A stretch of DNA of 64,000 bases from Ceratothoa steindachneri (taxonomy: Eukaryota > Arthropoda > Malacostraca > Isopoda > Cymothoidae). The translations under genes and the position numbers were made by a program. Under the pieces are notes generated by a model. That model worked only from the letters and a program-made list of their open reading frames with translations. It was not told where the DNA came from and made no database searches. Positions 35,664 through 45,362 of this stretch are shown one piece after another. Position 1 is the first letter of the stretch. Each line of letters begins with the position of its first letter. The stretch spans positions 42,530,609 through 42,594,608 of the forward strand of contig OZ018324.1 in NCBI GenBank assembly GCA_963969495.1, read 5' to 3'.

Positions 35664-35753
<90 letters not shown>

Positions 35754-35764
35754 ATATATATATA
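35664..35764. repeat. (TA)n microsatellite, about 100 bp
   Basis: The longest TA array in the window, with one TTTA interruption. It yields artefactual Ile-Tyr frames. Confidence 0.95.
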
Positions 35765-36143
35765 ATGAAAAAACTCACAAAGTGGCACGTAAGGAAAGCA
35801 ATAATAGGAAAATTAACTCACAGGAAAATGAAAAGAGGAATTTAAGCACTTTCGAACTATGGACTTGCAAATATATTTCGAAACTGCTTGGATTCAACTT
35901 TTCATTTTCCTTTGGGTTAATTTTCATATATATATTATATATAATGAAAGAATGAAAAGAAACAAAGAAAAAGTTTAAATTTATAAGCAAGAAAATGAGG
36001 AGAGTGAACGTCCCAACACAAAAAATCGCCCAAATTGTCAGCAGTATTGAAATTAAGTATATGATGAGCCGAAAGAAAAGAAAAGACAAATACAGAAAAT
36101 AAATTTATTAAAAACTCCCCAAACGCTTGACAACACGAGAAAC

Positions 36144-36149
<6 letters not shown>
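35765..36149. other. AT-rich, low-complexity DNA
   Basis: Two related stretches with GAAAATGAAAAG and GGAA(T/C)-type words (about 35820 and 35910). No gene. Confidence 0.5.

Positions 36150-36222
<73 letters not shown>
36150..36222. repeat. (GA)n microsatellite at a LINE 3' end
   Basis: 73 bp of pure GA. On the minus strand it is (TC)n lying about 120 bp after the LINE stop codon, where CR1-like elements often carry a simple-repeat tail. Confidence 0.9.
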
Positions 36223-36224
<2 letters not shown>

Positions 36225-37310
36225 CAAGGAGCTACAAGAAAAATAAGTAGCCTAGAAGAACTTACGGCCCATATAAAGAGGGCATTTTGGGCGCAATCCT
36301 CGAAGGTTTTCGTTGGCAACCTCGAAGATCACTCGCGAGGATCTTAACGGTGATTTCGCAAGACTTTATCTAGTCTTGACTTGAACTGCTAAACAGATTC
36401 ACTGTTGACAACTTTCGTCGAAAGTGCGTTTCAACTACCACAGATACTGTATGTGAAGAATTTCCCAAACAGGTCACGGTGGTATCGCTTCAGTTCAAGT
36501 TTGTAGCCGTGATTTCTTGTTCTCCCCTCGCTGAGCTAGAAAATATCCCCTTAATCCAGTCTGTTGAAGCCTCGAAGTATTTTAAACACTTCGATAACCT
36601 GACCACGTAGTCTCCGGGTCTCCAGCGAGAACATATCTAATTCCCTTAATCTATCTTCATAACTTTTATGTCTGATAGAAGGAATCAGTTTAGTTGCCCT
36701 GGCTTGGACGCGTTTCAAAGTCACGATGTCCTTTTGAAACGAAAGACTCCAAAATTGTACGGCATACTCCAGGTGTGGTAGGACAAGGGAGTTGTACAGA
36801 AAGAGTACTATCTCCTTGTTCCGATATCCAAACTGTCGCTATATATACCCTAACATCCTTTGGGCTTTCTTCTCCATCTCAACACACTCTTTCGAGAACT
36901 TGAGGTCATTGGTGGATTAAAGAGCTGTGCCCTTAAGGATATAAGGTAATTGAAGATTTCGGTTTGCGATATGCATCACTTTGCATTTGTTCACGTTAAA
37001 TGCATCCGGACTAGGGGAATTATTCGCACCAAAGTGGTCCCTCGTGCGGCGGATTGGTTTACGGCTGTTTACATAACCAAAGAACTCCTTGGGATTCTGT
37101 TTACACAGTCTCGCCACCCGGAGCTCCTCGGCACGTTTCGCCGCCCTTATAGTGGACTTCACTCTTCTTACTAGCTACGGTACTCGTAAAAGTCACCAGA
37201 AATCTTTGACTGATGGTACACAGATCTCTTCTCCCTCAGTAGTTGATCAATTTCTCGATTGAAACACCTTGGTTGAAAGGAAGACCGACGTAAGCTTTTC
37301 ATACGGATAA
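36225..37310 (-). mobile_element. CR1-like LINE remnant with internal deletion
   Basis: The minus strand contains the linker between endonuclease and RT (REIDQLLREKRSVYHQ, ISGDFYEYR, then KSTIRAAKRAEELRVA and KQNPKEFFGYVNSR, 37.3-37.05 kb). It joins directly to the RT connection region (FNVNKCKVMHIANRN, 36.99 kb). A continuous-looking C-terminus then runs to LDKVLRNHR and a TAA at 36344-36346. The central RT palm, about 300 residues including the catalytic Asp pair, is missing between linker and connection. The 5' end stops at (GA)n DNA. Confidence 0.7.
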
Positions 37311-37346
37311 ATTGTGAAAGAGTAAAAGGGCGATGGATACTGAAAG

Positions 37347-37362
37347 AGGAGAGAGAGAGACG

Positions 37363-37410
<48 letters not shown>

Positions 37411-37508
37411 CAGAGACAGAGAGAGAAAGAGAAAAAGAGAGACAGAGACAAAAACATAGAGAAAAACAGACAAGCATAGAGAGAGATATACAAACAGAGA
37501 AAGAGAAT
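37347..37508. repeat. Imperfect (GA)n-rich array
   Basis: About 160 bp of GA with CA and AAA interruptions, lying at the 5' truncation of the CR1-like LINE. Leu/Ser-rich minus-strand frames here are artefacts. Confidence 0.9.
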
Positions 37509-37553
37509 TTTTTCTAAAGTTAATTGTAAGCTTCACAGCTAGGTTCCTCTTCA

Positions 37554-37556
<3 letters not shown>

Positions 37557-37611
<55 letters not shown>
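37557..37611. repeat. (TA)n microsatellite
   Basis: 55 bp of TA. Confidence 0.95.
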
Positions 37612-37615
<4 letters not shown>

Positions 37616-39596
37616 TAAAATAACAGATAGCATTTAGCAAGAAGACGCACAGGGACCGGAGTTTGACTTACCTCAGCATTCATCTTGCCACCTTCAAGCG
37701 AATCACGGCCGACACACGGTTTTACAGGATAAAAACGCATTGCAAGTGTGTCTCATTATGGGGTGAAGAATAAAATCAGCCAATAACTTTACCAACCGGT
37801 TCGTATCATCAACAAGAATTTTCTTACCTCAAAACGAAGAAGAAATACAACTTAAACAAGACCGGAGATCACGGCAAGACTCTTCCATCCGCAGAACATC
37901 GACATGCCCCTAGACCGAGGAAGGCTTTACGAGTATCAGATAAACGTGAAGGATAGATGAAGCGAGGCTGAACAAGACTGGATGAGATCGCGTGCTACAT
38001 TTTCCTTGTTAGTTACATTCGACAGGCATGTAAACGAGAGTGTACAAGGATTAAAGAACACCAAAGAGACACCTGAAGGAACGACCTACTCTCAGTCTTT
38101 GCATTATACCGTAAAAAACTGCAATATAACATGAATTGGGAAGACGCCAAGGTTTTGGGATGATCCGCCAACTAAGATAGCAGAAATTCTCGAAGCCTGC
38201 ATTTTGGACGATCACTCTATCGCCATGTACATATATATTTGTATTTAATAACAGAACCCCTTCAACCTATTTAATTTTAAAAAAAATATTTCTCGTTTTT
38301 GTTACGGAAATTTTTATCTTTTTATATCTTTTCCAGACCCTTGACTATTTTACCAACTTTCCCAAGAACTTTGCATCCTACACCTACGCCATTTTTTTAT
38401 ATAGTAGGGTGGAAAGATTCACTGGTTTCACAGGCCCTTCGACCCTTCATATAACTCCCTAGCCGCCTTCTCTAAGGAGTCCAAATCGACCAAGATGGGG
38501 AATGATTAGCGTGAGGGCAGAGAAGAGTAGTAAAAATTGAAGTGAGAAAGATAATCGAAGTTAATCTATTCTGTAAAATCCACGAATCTTCCCCTTTTCC
38601 ACACAGGTCGAGATAATTCTCCTAAAAACATACGATAATATTAATGAAACAATGACGCTTATTTCAATCATCAAATACTGTTAAACATCTCTGAACACAA
38701 ACCGAAAGGCTGGGGTAAATCTGATGCATTTTTAAGATTATCCCCAATCTTGTGAGGACGAACCATGTCACGTTTTAAGAGGATCAAGGAGCCCTGCTGA
38801 GATATGAGATGGGTTTCGATTTCATCCAGTCCATTTGTGAAAATGGAAAACCAATATCATAGGATTGATTTTAACAATGAAAATGTTTGTATCACTCTAG
38901 AAATTACATTAAAAGATGAATCGCAAAGTAGTTGCTTTTGGTGTTATTATTAATTGTAATCTTTCTAAAGGGTGGTACAAATTTTATAACTACACCTAGA
39001 TTGGTTGCTTTGTCAAGCAATTAACCTCCGATCCCTTTTAATTAATCTGATTAATTAATGTAAATGAAGAAGCTATTAATTTATGAAATTTATCGTGAAA
39101 TAAACCGATCGAAAGGAGTAATAAGGAATTGAAAGCAATTAAGCTAATAAACTCAATATATAGGAACAGAAAATAAACCTGTTTCTCTGCTTAATCGTTG
39201 ACAAGTTTGTATAAATATGTATAATTCCTGAATTAGCGGATAATTACAAATATTCAAATCTCGTAAGTAATTGTAGTGCCAACATGACTGTATTAAAATG
39301 TTTTTACAAAATTTTAACCGGAGATATTTCTAGCTAGTAAGGTTAAAGCTATATAGCATGTATCATTGAAAATTATTATAACTATTTTTTTTAAATTTAT
39401 TTATCAAAAACTAAATTCAATTAATGCTAAAATTTTCATATTCTGTTGAACAGCCTCATGTGGAGGCTGTTCAGCAAATCTTTTTACTCCTTGTTCTTTC
39501 TTAACAGGTAATTAGTGCAATTAATCTAGTATTGATTAATATTTGATAAGTATATTAATTAATTCCAACGCCTCTGTAGTGTATATTGTCTGGTAT
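37612..39596. other. Mixed-composition DNA, nothing recognised
   Basis: The first ~600 bp are noticeably more GC-rich than the surroundings but hold no frame I can identify. The rest is AT-rich. Confidence 0.5.
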
Positions 39597-39598
39597 TA

Positions 39599-39630
39599 CC
39601 GTGTTTATCAAAAGTTCTGTTACATTCGTT
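39599..39630 (+). repeat. Mariner left inverted repeat
   Basis: Starts CCGTGTTTATCAAAAGTTCTG. It aligns with the reverse complement of 40804-40835, with mismatches concentrated in the first nine bases. Confidence 0.8.
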
Positions 39631-39700
39631 TTTTTATCTTTCGATAGGTTGACGTGTTTGATAGAAAAAGTTCCGTCAAACAAACTCATCCTATTCCAGG

Positions 39701-40715
39701 ATGAGTTATTATAATGTATTTTCCATTGTGCGGAGGTGTGTCGAGATGAAAGTGAAAAGAATCCAGATCTCTGCTCTCTTGTGCGCGTGCCACAACAAGT
39801 CAGACAAAGCCAAGCGGCTTGATGTCAGCCGGTTGACCGTACACCCATTCGCAGAGAGACTCAATAACGGGAAAGAGCTCAAAGATCGACCTCGTTCATA
39901 CAGACCTCAAGTTTTAAACATTTTGGATGTGAGAAAGGACTTCAAAAGTGCTCTGAAGCTCAAAATGGCTGCGTTCACGAAGAATAAGAATAGTTCGGTG
40001 GCCTTGGGTCGTCAAGGTGGGGGGGCCAAGACTCTGCTTACAAACCGTATGCGAAAACAACGTCTGGACCGCTGTCGTCGCCTTTTCAACGACTTGAAGG
40101 GTCATGGCGATCGAATTCTCATTTTTTTATGAAAAATACTTCACAGCTGATATGGTCATCAACAAGAAGAACAACTGCGTGATATGTTTCGACCAGATCA
40201 ATTACGGGATCCACTACGTGTGCTCAACCAAGTAGCCGGCAACAGGGATGATGCCCAGCATCATGGTTTGGAATGGTGAGAAGATCCGGCCGGTGTGGTT
40301 TGTTGCCGCTTACAGGTTTATCGCAATCGATGACAATGACAACTTGGGAATAAAATTCGTGCTCTGGTTGAGAAAGATCAAAAAGAAGCGGACTAAGTAT
40401 TTCAGCAGGAAGGTGCCACGTTTCACACGGCAAATACAGTGCAAGAGTCGTTGAAGTCGAACATAAACTTCTTTTGGAGGAAGGAATTTTGTACACCTTA
40501 ATAGCTAGATCTCAATCCCATCGACAACAACATTTAGACGCATGCCGAGAGCAAAGCCTGTAACTTTCAACACAGAAGCGTTGACGACCTGAAGTCCTCT
40601 GTTAGATGCATGTGGGACAGCATGAAGAAAGACTTCGACGCGACGTGTGCACGGACTTCAGGCCCGAATGGAGCATGTGATCGCCGCCGAGGGTGGCCAC
40701 TTTGATTAACTTAAC
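39701..40715 (+). pseudogene. Mariner-type transposase, frameshifted
   Basis: The frame at 39701-40132 (143 codons) begins with a helix-turn-helix-like part (MKVKRIQISALL, LDVSRLTVHPFAERL) and a linker with KDRPRSYRPQVLN. It ends in LDRCRRLFNDLK, as in mariner DNA-binding domains. The catalytic half continues in other frames: YEKYFTADMV, SIMVWNGEKIRPVWF (40.25-40.3 kb) and DDLKSSVRCMWDSMKKDF (40.6 kb). Cut-and-paste activity is lost through at least two frame changes and a stop. The start is uncertain; the Met at about 39746 would also fit. Confidence 0.75.
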
Positions 40716-40803
40716 AATTTAATCACATGTATAAATATTAAAATAATCAAAACGTATCTAACTGCATCAAAAATATCATTATGATATTTGTTGAAGGTAG
40801 CGT

Positions 40804-40835
40804 AACGAGTCTAACAGAACTTTTGCAATACCTGG
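40804..40835 (-). repeat. Mariner right inverted repeat
   Basis: The minus strand starts CCAGGTATTGCAAAAGTTCT. The same terminus occurs on the second mariner at 53561-53590, so this end is closer to the family sequence than the left one. Confidence 0.8.
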
Positions 40836-40837
40836 TA

Positions 40838-41083
40838 GTATTTATGATATTATATAAACCATCCAATTAATCGCAAAGGCAGCTGCAAACAGTAAGAAAT
40901 GCCGCCCAAATTCAATTGACTAGTTGAACGTTTGTTTTACTCTCACTTTTTAATTAAATATTTCCTTTGCAATTTTTATTTGAAAAAGTATTGACTAGTG
41001 ATAGTATAAACCGCCAAAGATGAAAGTTCGACTTAAAAGAATTCCCTCAAGATATGCAAGACATAGACTAGTTGAGATTTCAG
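40838..41083. other. Short gap between mariner and foldback element
   Basis: AT-rich; nothing recognised. Confidence 0.5.
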
Positions 41084-41557
41084 TGCATTCTGAGCACTTA
41101 AAAATTGCGACCTTTAAAACTTTCAATATTTCCAGGACTAACCTTGGGAAGATCTTGACAATTATATCATTCCTTTGAAAATGTAAAACAACATAAGGAT
41201 TTTAAATTTCGTTAGTATTGGCCAAATAGTTATGAAGTTATTGCCAAATAATTCCCATGATAACCTTGGGAGGACCTTGACAATTATATAATTCAAAATA
41301 AAATGTAAAAGAACAAAAGGGTTTTGAATTTCGTTAGAATTGGCTTAATAGTTATAATGTTTTTACCAAAACAAAAACAAGCAAAACGGAGACCGACTGA
41401 CATACAGAGATATAGAGTCGAAAATTGAAACGAGATTTGAAACATTTATGTTGTTTTACATTTTCTTTCGAATGATATAATTGCCACTGTCCTCCTAAGG
41501 TTAGTCCGGGAATTATTGAAAGTTTTGAAGGTCGTAAGGTCATAAATCAGAATAAGT
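41084..41557. mobile_element. Foldback element built from a satellite unit
   Basis: The left arm (about 41084-41222) and right arm (about 41421-41557) are imperfect inverted copies: both contain ACTTTCAAT, GGACTAACCTT, AATTATATCATTC and AATGTAAAACAACATAA in opposite orientation. Between them lie a second unit in left-arm orientation (41251-41373; unit length 123 bp) and a GACCGACTGACATACAGA segment. A transcript could fold into a ~135-bp hairpin. There is no coding sequence; the minus frame at 41352-41543 is incidental. The unit recurs at 63.2 kb. Confidence 0.65.
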
Positions 41558-42649
41558 GAGAGCAAGTGACTTTTTGGTCAGCAGCCCTTGTTTCATAAGG
41601 AAACGCTTTTAAGAGAGTGGGTCATTAATTAGCTGCTTCCATTCTCGGTATTGATTATAACAAGTTTGAGAATAGAGGCAGGATGCTTCCCAAACTAGTT
41701 GCTGTTATTGCATTTCTCCCCAGGAAGATTAGGAGTGAAAGCCTTTGGTCCTGCTGCTTGGGCTCTAGGACATGTCAACGTTATCTCAATTATGTGTGGC
41801 CACGCCTTCTTTGAGACGGTCATGATCGAGTAGGGTTAAAAAGATTGAGGCTGCTGTATCTTATAAGAATTTTATAGCACCCCTTTATGCTAGCGAGCTA
41901 TCAAAATTAGAAATTTGAGTGCCATTGCAGTTAATTTCAGGTGAGATACATCCTAGTGGGTGGTCCGACTACAAGATTGCATCCAGGTGATGGCGTAGTG
42001 TCATATCCGCTTGGAAATAACATCATCACTCTACAACTCTTTTTATGATTCCTTACGTGGTGTATAGAGTTTTGAAAAAGAAATAGCCTTGCCTGCTCGT
42101 TGCTAGACACGCCTAATAAGTATTTCCTAAAAATACGTATTTTTTCAGGCATAGTTTATGCTATCTTTAGTCATGTTATTTTTAAATTAAAGAAAAGAAA
42201 TAGGCTTAACCTGAAAGACAATGGAAATTTAAGATTGGAAGCCCACAAAATATTAATGTTCATATTTGCGCATCATGAATGGGATCTATCCGAATAAGAA
42301 AGGCAAAGTGATTAAAGGGTAGTGTGTTCATTGCCTTTATTATAGTACCATACATTTGTCATATAAAAATTAACTTCAAATGAGTCACGAAATTCAAACA
42401 TTTAAGAAATGATTTCGATAGGCCAAACTCCTTTCCATATTTCTCACTATGAATTTGTCCTCGAACGGAAGGAATAGTCCTAATCTACGCGGTCTATCCA
42501 TCTTTTTGTTCACAGTTTTGTGTTTTATTAAAGCAAAATATGCTGACCTTTTAGGCATTGTGAACTGCAGACACATTATTGGGTTATATTGATTGGTTGT
42601 AATTCTAGATGGTGTTGTTGCTTGAGTACAAATTTTCCTAGTATTCCTT
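41558..42649. other. AT-rich DNA, nothing recognised
   Basis: No supported gene. Confidence 0.5.
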
Positions 42650-43500
42650 AGGTTTTTAACTATTTTCCCTCGACCCTCGATTATTGTGCTTCTTCATTTC
42701 TATAGCTATTATTTAAGATTTTCCTTATTGAAGTATCTTTTAGCCATTTTATACTCTTTGCCTTCTTTGAGGGTTTCCACAACACTGAATGAATATTATT
42801 TTCTTAGGATATCTCTTTGTTTCTTTATAATAAAAATGTTTAGTTCTTGTAATTCAATTTGTTATTTGGTGTTTATACTTTAAGTTGTTTGTGCTTCTTC
42901 TTCAGGTTTTGGGGTTGGGTTGAGAGTTTTAGGTGTTTCTTATTTTTTGTTTCTTTGTATTTTTTAGCAGTGTATGTCATGTGTTTCATCAATTTATTAT
43001 TTATCGCTTGTATATTTCTGGTGTTACATGGGTCAAGGAGATTTTCATGGTATGCTCTTTGAAGATAGCGCTGATATTCATGAACCATATTTTTCTGCAT
43101 CTTTATGGGTTTATATCTTTAATGGAATAGCTTTTTTCTCTTTTTCTGAAAGTTAATTTTCATCCTACATCTTATACTCCTATGGTCACTGTTTGCGATT
43201 TTATTCATGACGTAGAAATTTGTGACTAATTTTTTGTTAACTATCACGTAATCAATTTCAATGTACATATATCTTATAGTTTGAGCTTCTCCAAGTCCAT
43301 CTTCGCGGTTCCTTCTTTTTTAAACATATTTTCGGCAATTTTGTGGTCCTGGGCCAACGTAAATTCAGGCAGATCTTGTCTCCTTTCACTTTTTACCCTC
43401 ATTGTTTCCTTTTCCATGTTTATTTTTTATGCCCTCGATGTAACTTATTTTAGAGGCATTAGCTCAGCTGAAAAGTAGGATGGTAGGTAAAAGCTAGTTT
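42650..43500 (-). pseudogene. LINE endonuclease remnant
   Basis: On the minus strand, across three frames and in order: LAQDHKIAENMFKKEG (43.34 kb), PRRWTWRSSN (43.30 kb), EIDYVIVNKKLVTNF (43.25 kb), NSDHRSIRCRMKINF (43.18 kb) and a lysine-rich linker down to about 42.87 kb. W-T-W, E-I-D-Y and SDHR are the C-terminal motifs of APE-type LINE endonucleases (RTE/L1-like). Each lies in a different frame, so this is long dead. No RT was found downstream, though the Lys/Asn-rich minus frame at 42873-43100 may be the linker. Confidence 0.6.
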
Positions 43501-44563
43501 ATTGAAAGTTTGGGACATTAATTAAGTGATGGTTACATTTTATATATTTTATTTAAATGGTTCATGCTCTCTGTTCTGTAAATAAAACAAAACCGTACAT
43601 AACCGATTTAGACTGCACATGTGGCCGACGTAAGCGCAAAGAATTTCTAGTCTTCTTTTTTTATTTGTATTACCTCAGAAGTTAGGAGATAATAAAAATC
43701 GGTTAAAATATAACTTAAACATTTCGACGCATGATTGGATTTGCGTGCAGAGTCTTGAATTCACTCAAAGTTTCAAACAGAAGAATTTAGGTGTTTCGAT
43801 TCTTCTCAGTACGATTCGTAAAATCAGTAATCATTTCCATCGTGAATTACTTGTTCTACACCTTTTGCCACCCTAAATCTACGATTTGTCTCGATTTTCT
43901 CATGAATGTAATGAAAATGACTTGAAATATATCGATTATAAGCAAATTATAAAATTCACGACGGAAATAAGTAGCGAATTTGAACGAATCACAGCGAGAA
44001 GCACGGTATAAACCTCAATTCTATGATGAAAAAGGAAATTTTCCGAAATGTATCGTCGGCGGAGGAGCATTTTAATGTTCTCCAATGGTCGGTTATTGGT
44101 CTGCTTTTCTTTTACACCTATTTTTTTTCTTGGTATCCTCAGGCGTCGCGATTTTAAAGGAAAACGTGCTAATCTATCTTTCGTTTTCCCAAGCCCTTCT
44201 CGTGGTACCGTGACAATTGAAGTCGCTACCCCATTTTCGTCGAAATGGTTTTGGACCTCGTGTAAACATATCTATGTTGTGATAGAGATTTTGGAGGAGG
44301 CAAGTATCGTCCATACTATTTATTTTTATTAAATGTTATGAATTCGTACATAATTTTTGGTTCACGCGTCTGGGTACCCGGAGAAGGGTGGCGAAAAGAA
44401 GAGATAGATTTGCCTTTTTATCCTTCAAAGTACTGACGCCTAAGAAAATCAAGGGGAATAAAATAGGCGTGAAAAAAACAGATCAATAACCGACCCTTGG
44501 ATATCATCAAAATGATACTCCACAGGAAGGCTAACTTTGCGGTGGACACCTAAGATCCCCTTG
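43501..44563. other. AT-rich DNA, one unconvincing frame
   Basis: A 94-codon plus-strand frame at 44048-44332 contains a basic stretch (RRRDFKGKRANL) but no recognisable domain. I treat it as probably chance. Confidence 0.45.
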
Positions 44564-44910
44564 TTGGGGTGCAAAATGTATGAGAGAAATTCCTTCCAAC
44601 TCAATAATATAAATGGCGAAAACCTTCCCCTACAAAAGGAACGGACTGCCAGTCGTATGGCATGAACATCAGGAACGTAATAAAGAGGTACCTAGTTCGA
44701 ATCTCAAGAGTCTAAATAAATTTTAGCAAATAATCTCAAGAAAGAAAACGAAGGTGAAGGACTAACTCAACAAGTATACGGAACACAAGGAAAAAAAACG
44801 GAAGAAAAATGCTTAAAGAACCAAGTAAAGAAGAAGAAAATTCGTTGGAGCAACCTGCAGAAAAGAAAAATCGAGTGGAAAGCAACCCAAGAAGAAGATA
44901 ACATAACAAG
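44564..44910 (+). mobile_element. tRNA-headed SINE, copy D
   Basis: Starts GGGGTGCAAAATGTATGAGA and continues AATTCCTTCCAACTCAATAATATAAATGG. The tRNA-like head follows at 44643-44713 and then a GAAGAAAA-rich body. Leader, head position and body match the minus-strand copies at 6.1-7.85 kb, so this is the same family in the opposite orientation. The B-box GTTCGAATC lies at 44694-44702. Confidence 0.6.
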
Positions 44911-44973
44911 CAAGAAAGATCAAATGGATGAACAAGAATAAAATAAATAAATTATAATAGAAAGCCGGGGGTG

Positions 44974-45362
44974 TAGGGGTGCGAAATGTATAAGAGAAAT
45001 TCCTTCCAACTCGATAATATAAATGGCCGAAAAACTTACCATACAAAAGAACGGACAAGCCAGGTGTGTGGCATAACCATCGAATACGGAATCAAGAGGC
45101 ACCTCGTTCGAATCTCACGCAAGTCCAAATAGATTTTATAAAATCGCTCAAGAAAGAAAACGAAGACGTTTAAAGGACAAACATAAAAATAATACGGAAA
45201 CCAAGGAAATCGGAAGAAAAACGTTTGAAGGGCCAACTCTGGAAAATCACTCAAGAAGAAGAAAATTTGATAAACCAGCACTCAACCTGCAAGTGGGAAA
45301 AAGCTACAAAATAAAGATAATATAAAAGAAAAATCAAGTGGAAAGCAATCTGAGACAACATA
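44974..45362 (+). mobile_element. tRNA-headed SINE, copy E
   Basis: A direct repeat of copy D, 410 bp downstream: GGGGTGCGAAATGTATAAGA, CGATAATATAAATGGCC, then the head at 45053-45126 (GGAC...GTCC ends, TGGCATAACCA A-box-like, GTTCGAATC B-box), then the GAAGAAAA body. Later words AGAAAAATC-AGTGGAAAGCAA also recur in both copies, showing that the repeat unit extends to about 45.36 kb. Confidence 0.6.
45053..45126 (+). promoter_or_regulatory. Internal Pol III promoter (tRNA-like head of SINE E)
   Basis: 74 nt bounded by GGAC and GTCC, with A-box-like TGGCATAACCA and a strong B-box GTTCGAATC at normal spacing. The acceptor stem is only four pairs plus mismatches and no anticodon stem is convincing, so it is not a working tRNA gene. 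Confidence 0.5.

Larger units (their letters stand above)
39599..40835 (+). mobile_element. Mariner-type DNA transposon, 1237 bp
   Basis: Imperfect ~32-bp terminal inverted repeats flank a decayed transposase, with TA on both sides (39597-39598 and 40836-40837), as expected for Tc1/mariner insertion. Both ends share CAAAAGTTCTGTTA. The size is typical of mariner. Confidence 0.85.

Noticed and set aside
34947..35955. Frames rich in Ile-Tyr repeats
   Set aside because: Direct translation of (TA)n arrays. The non-repeat part at 34947-35080 was kept as Penelope remnant.
36053..37554. Leu/Ser-rich frames on the minus strand
   Set aside because: Translation of (GA)n arrays. Only the 3' part at 37171-37300 is LINE-derived.
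44048..44332. 94-codon plus-strand frame
   Set aside because: No domain recognised, and no splice or promoter context.
44643..45126. Functional tRNA genes
   Set aside because: Good B-boxes, but acceptor and anticodon stems are too poor, and the segments sit inside a repeated SINE unit.
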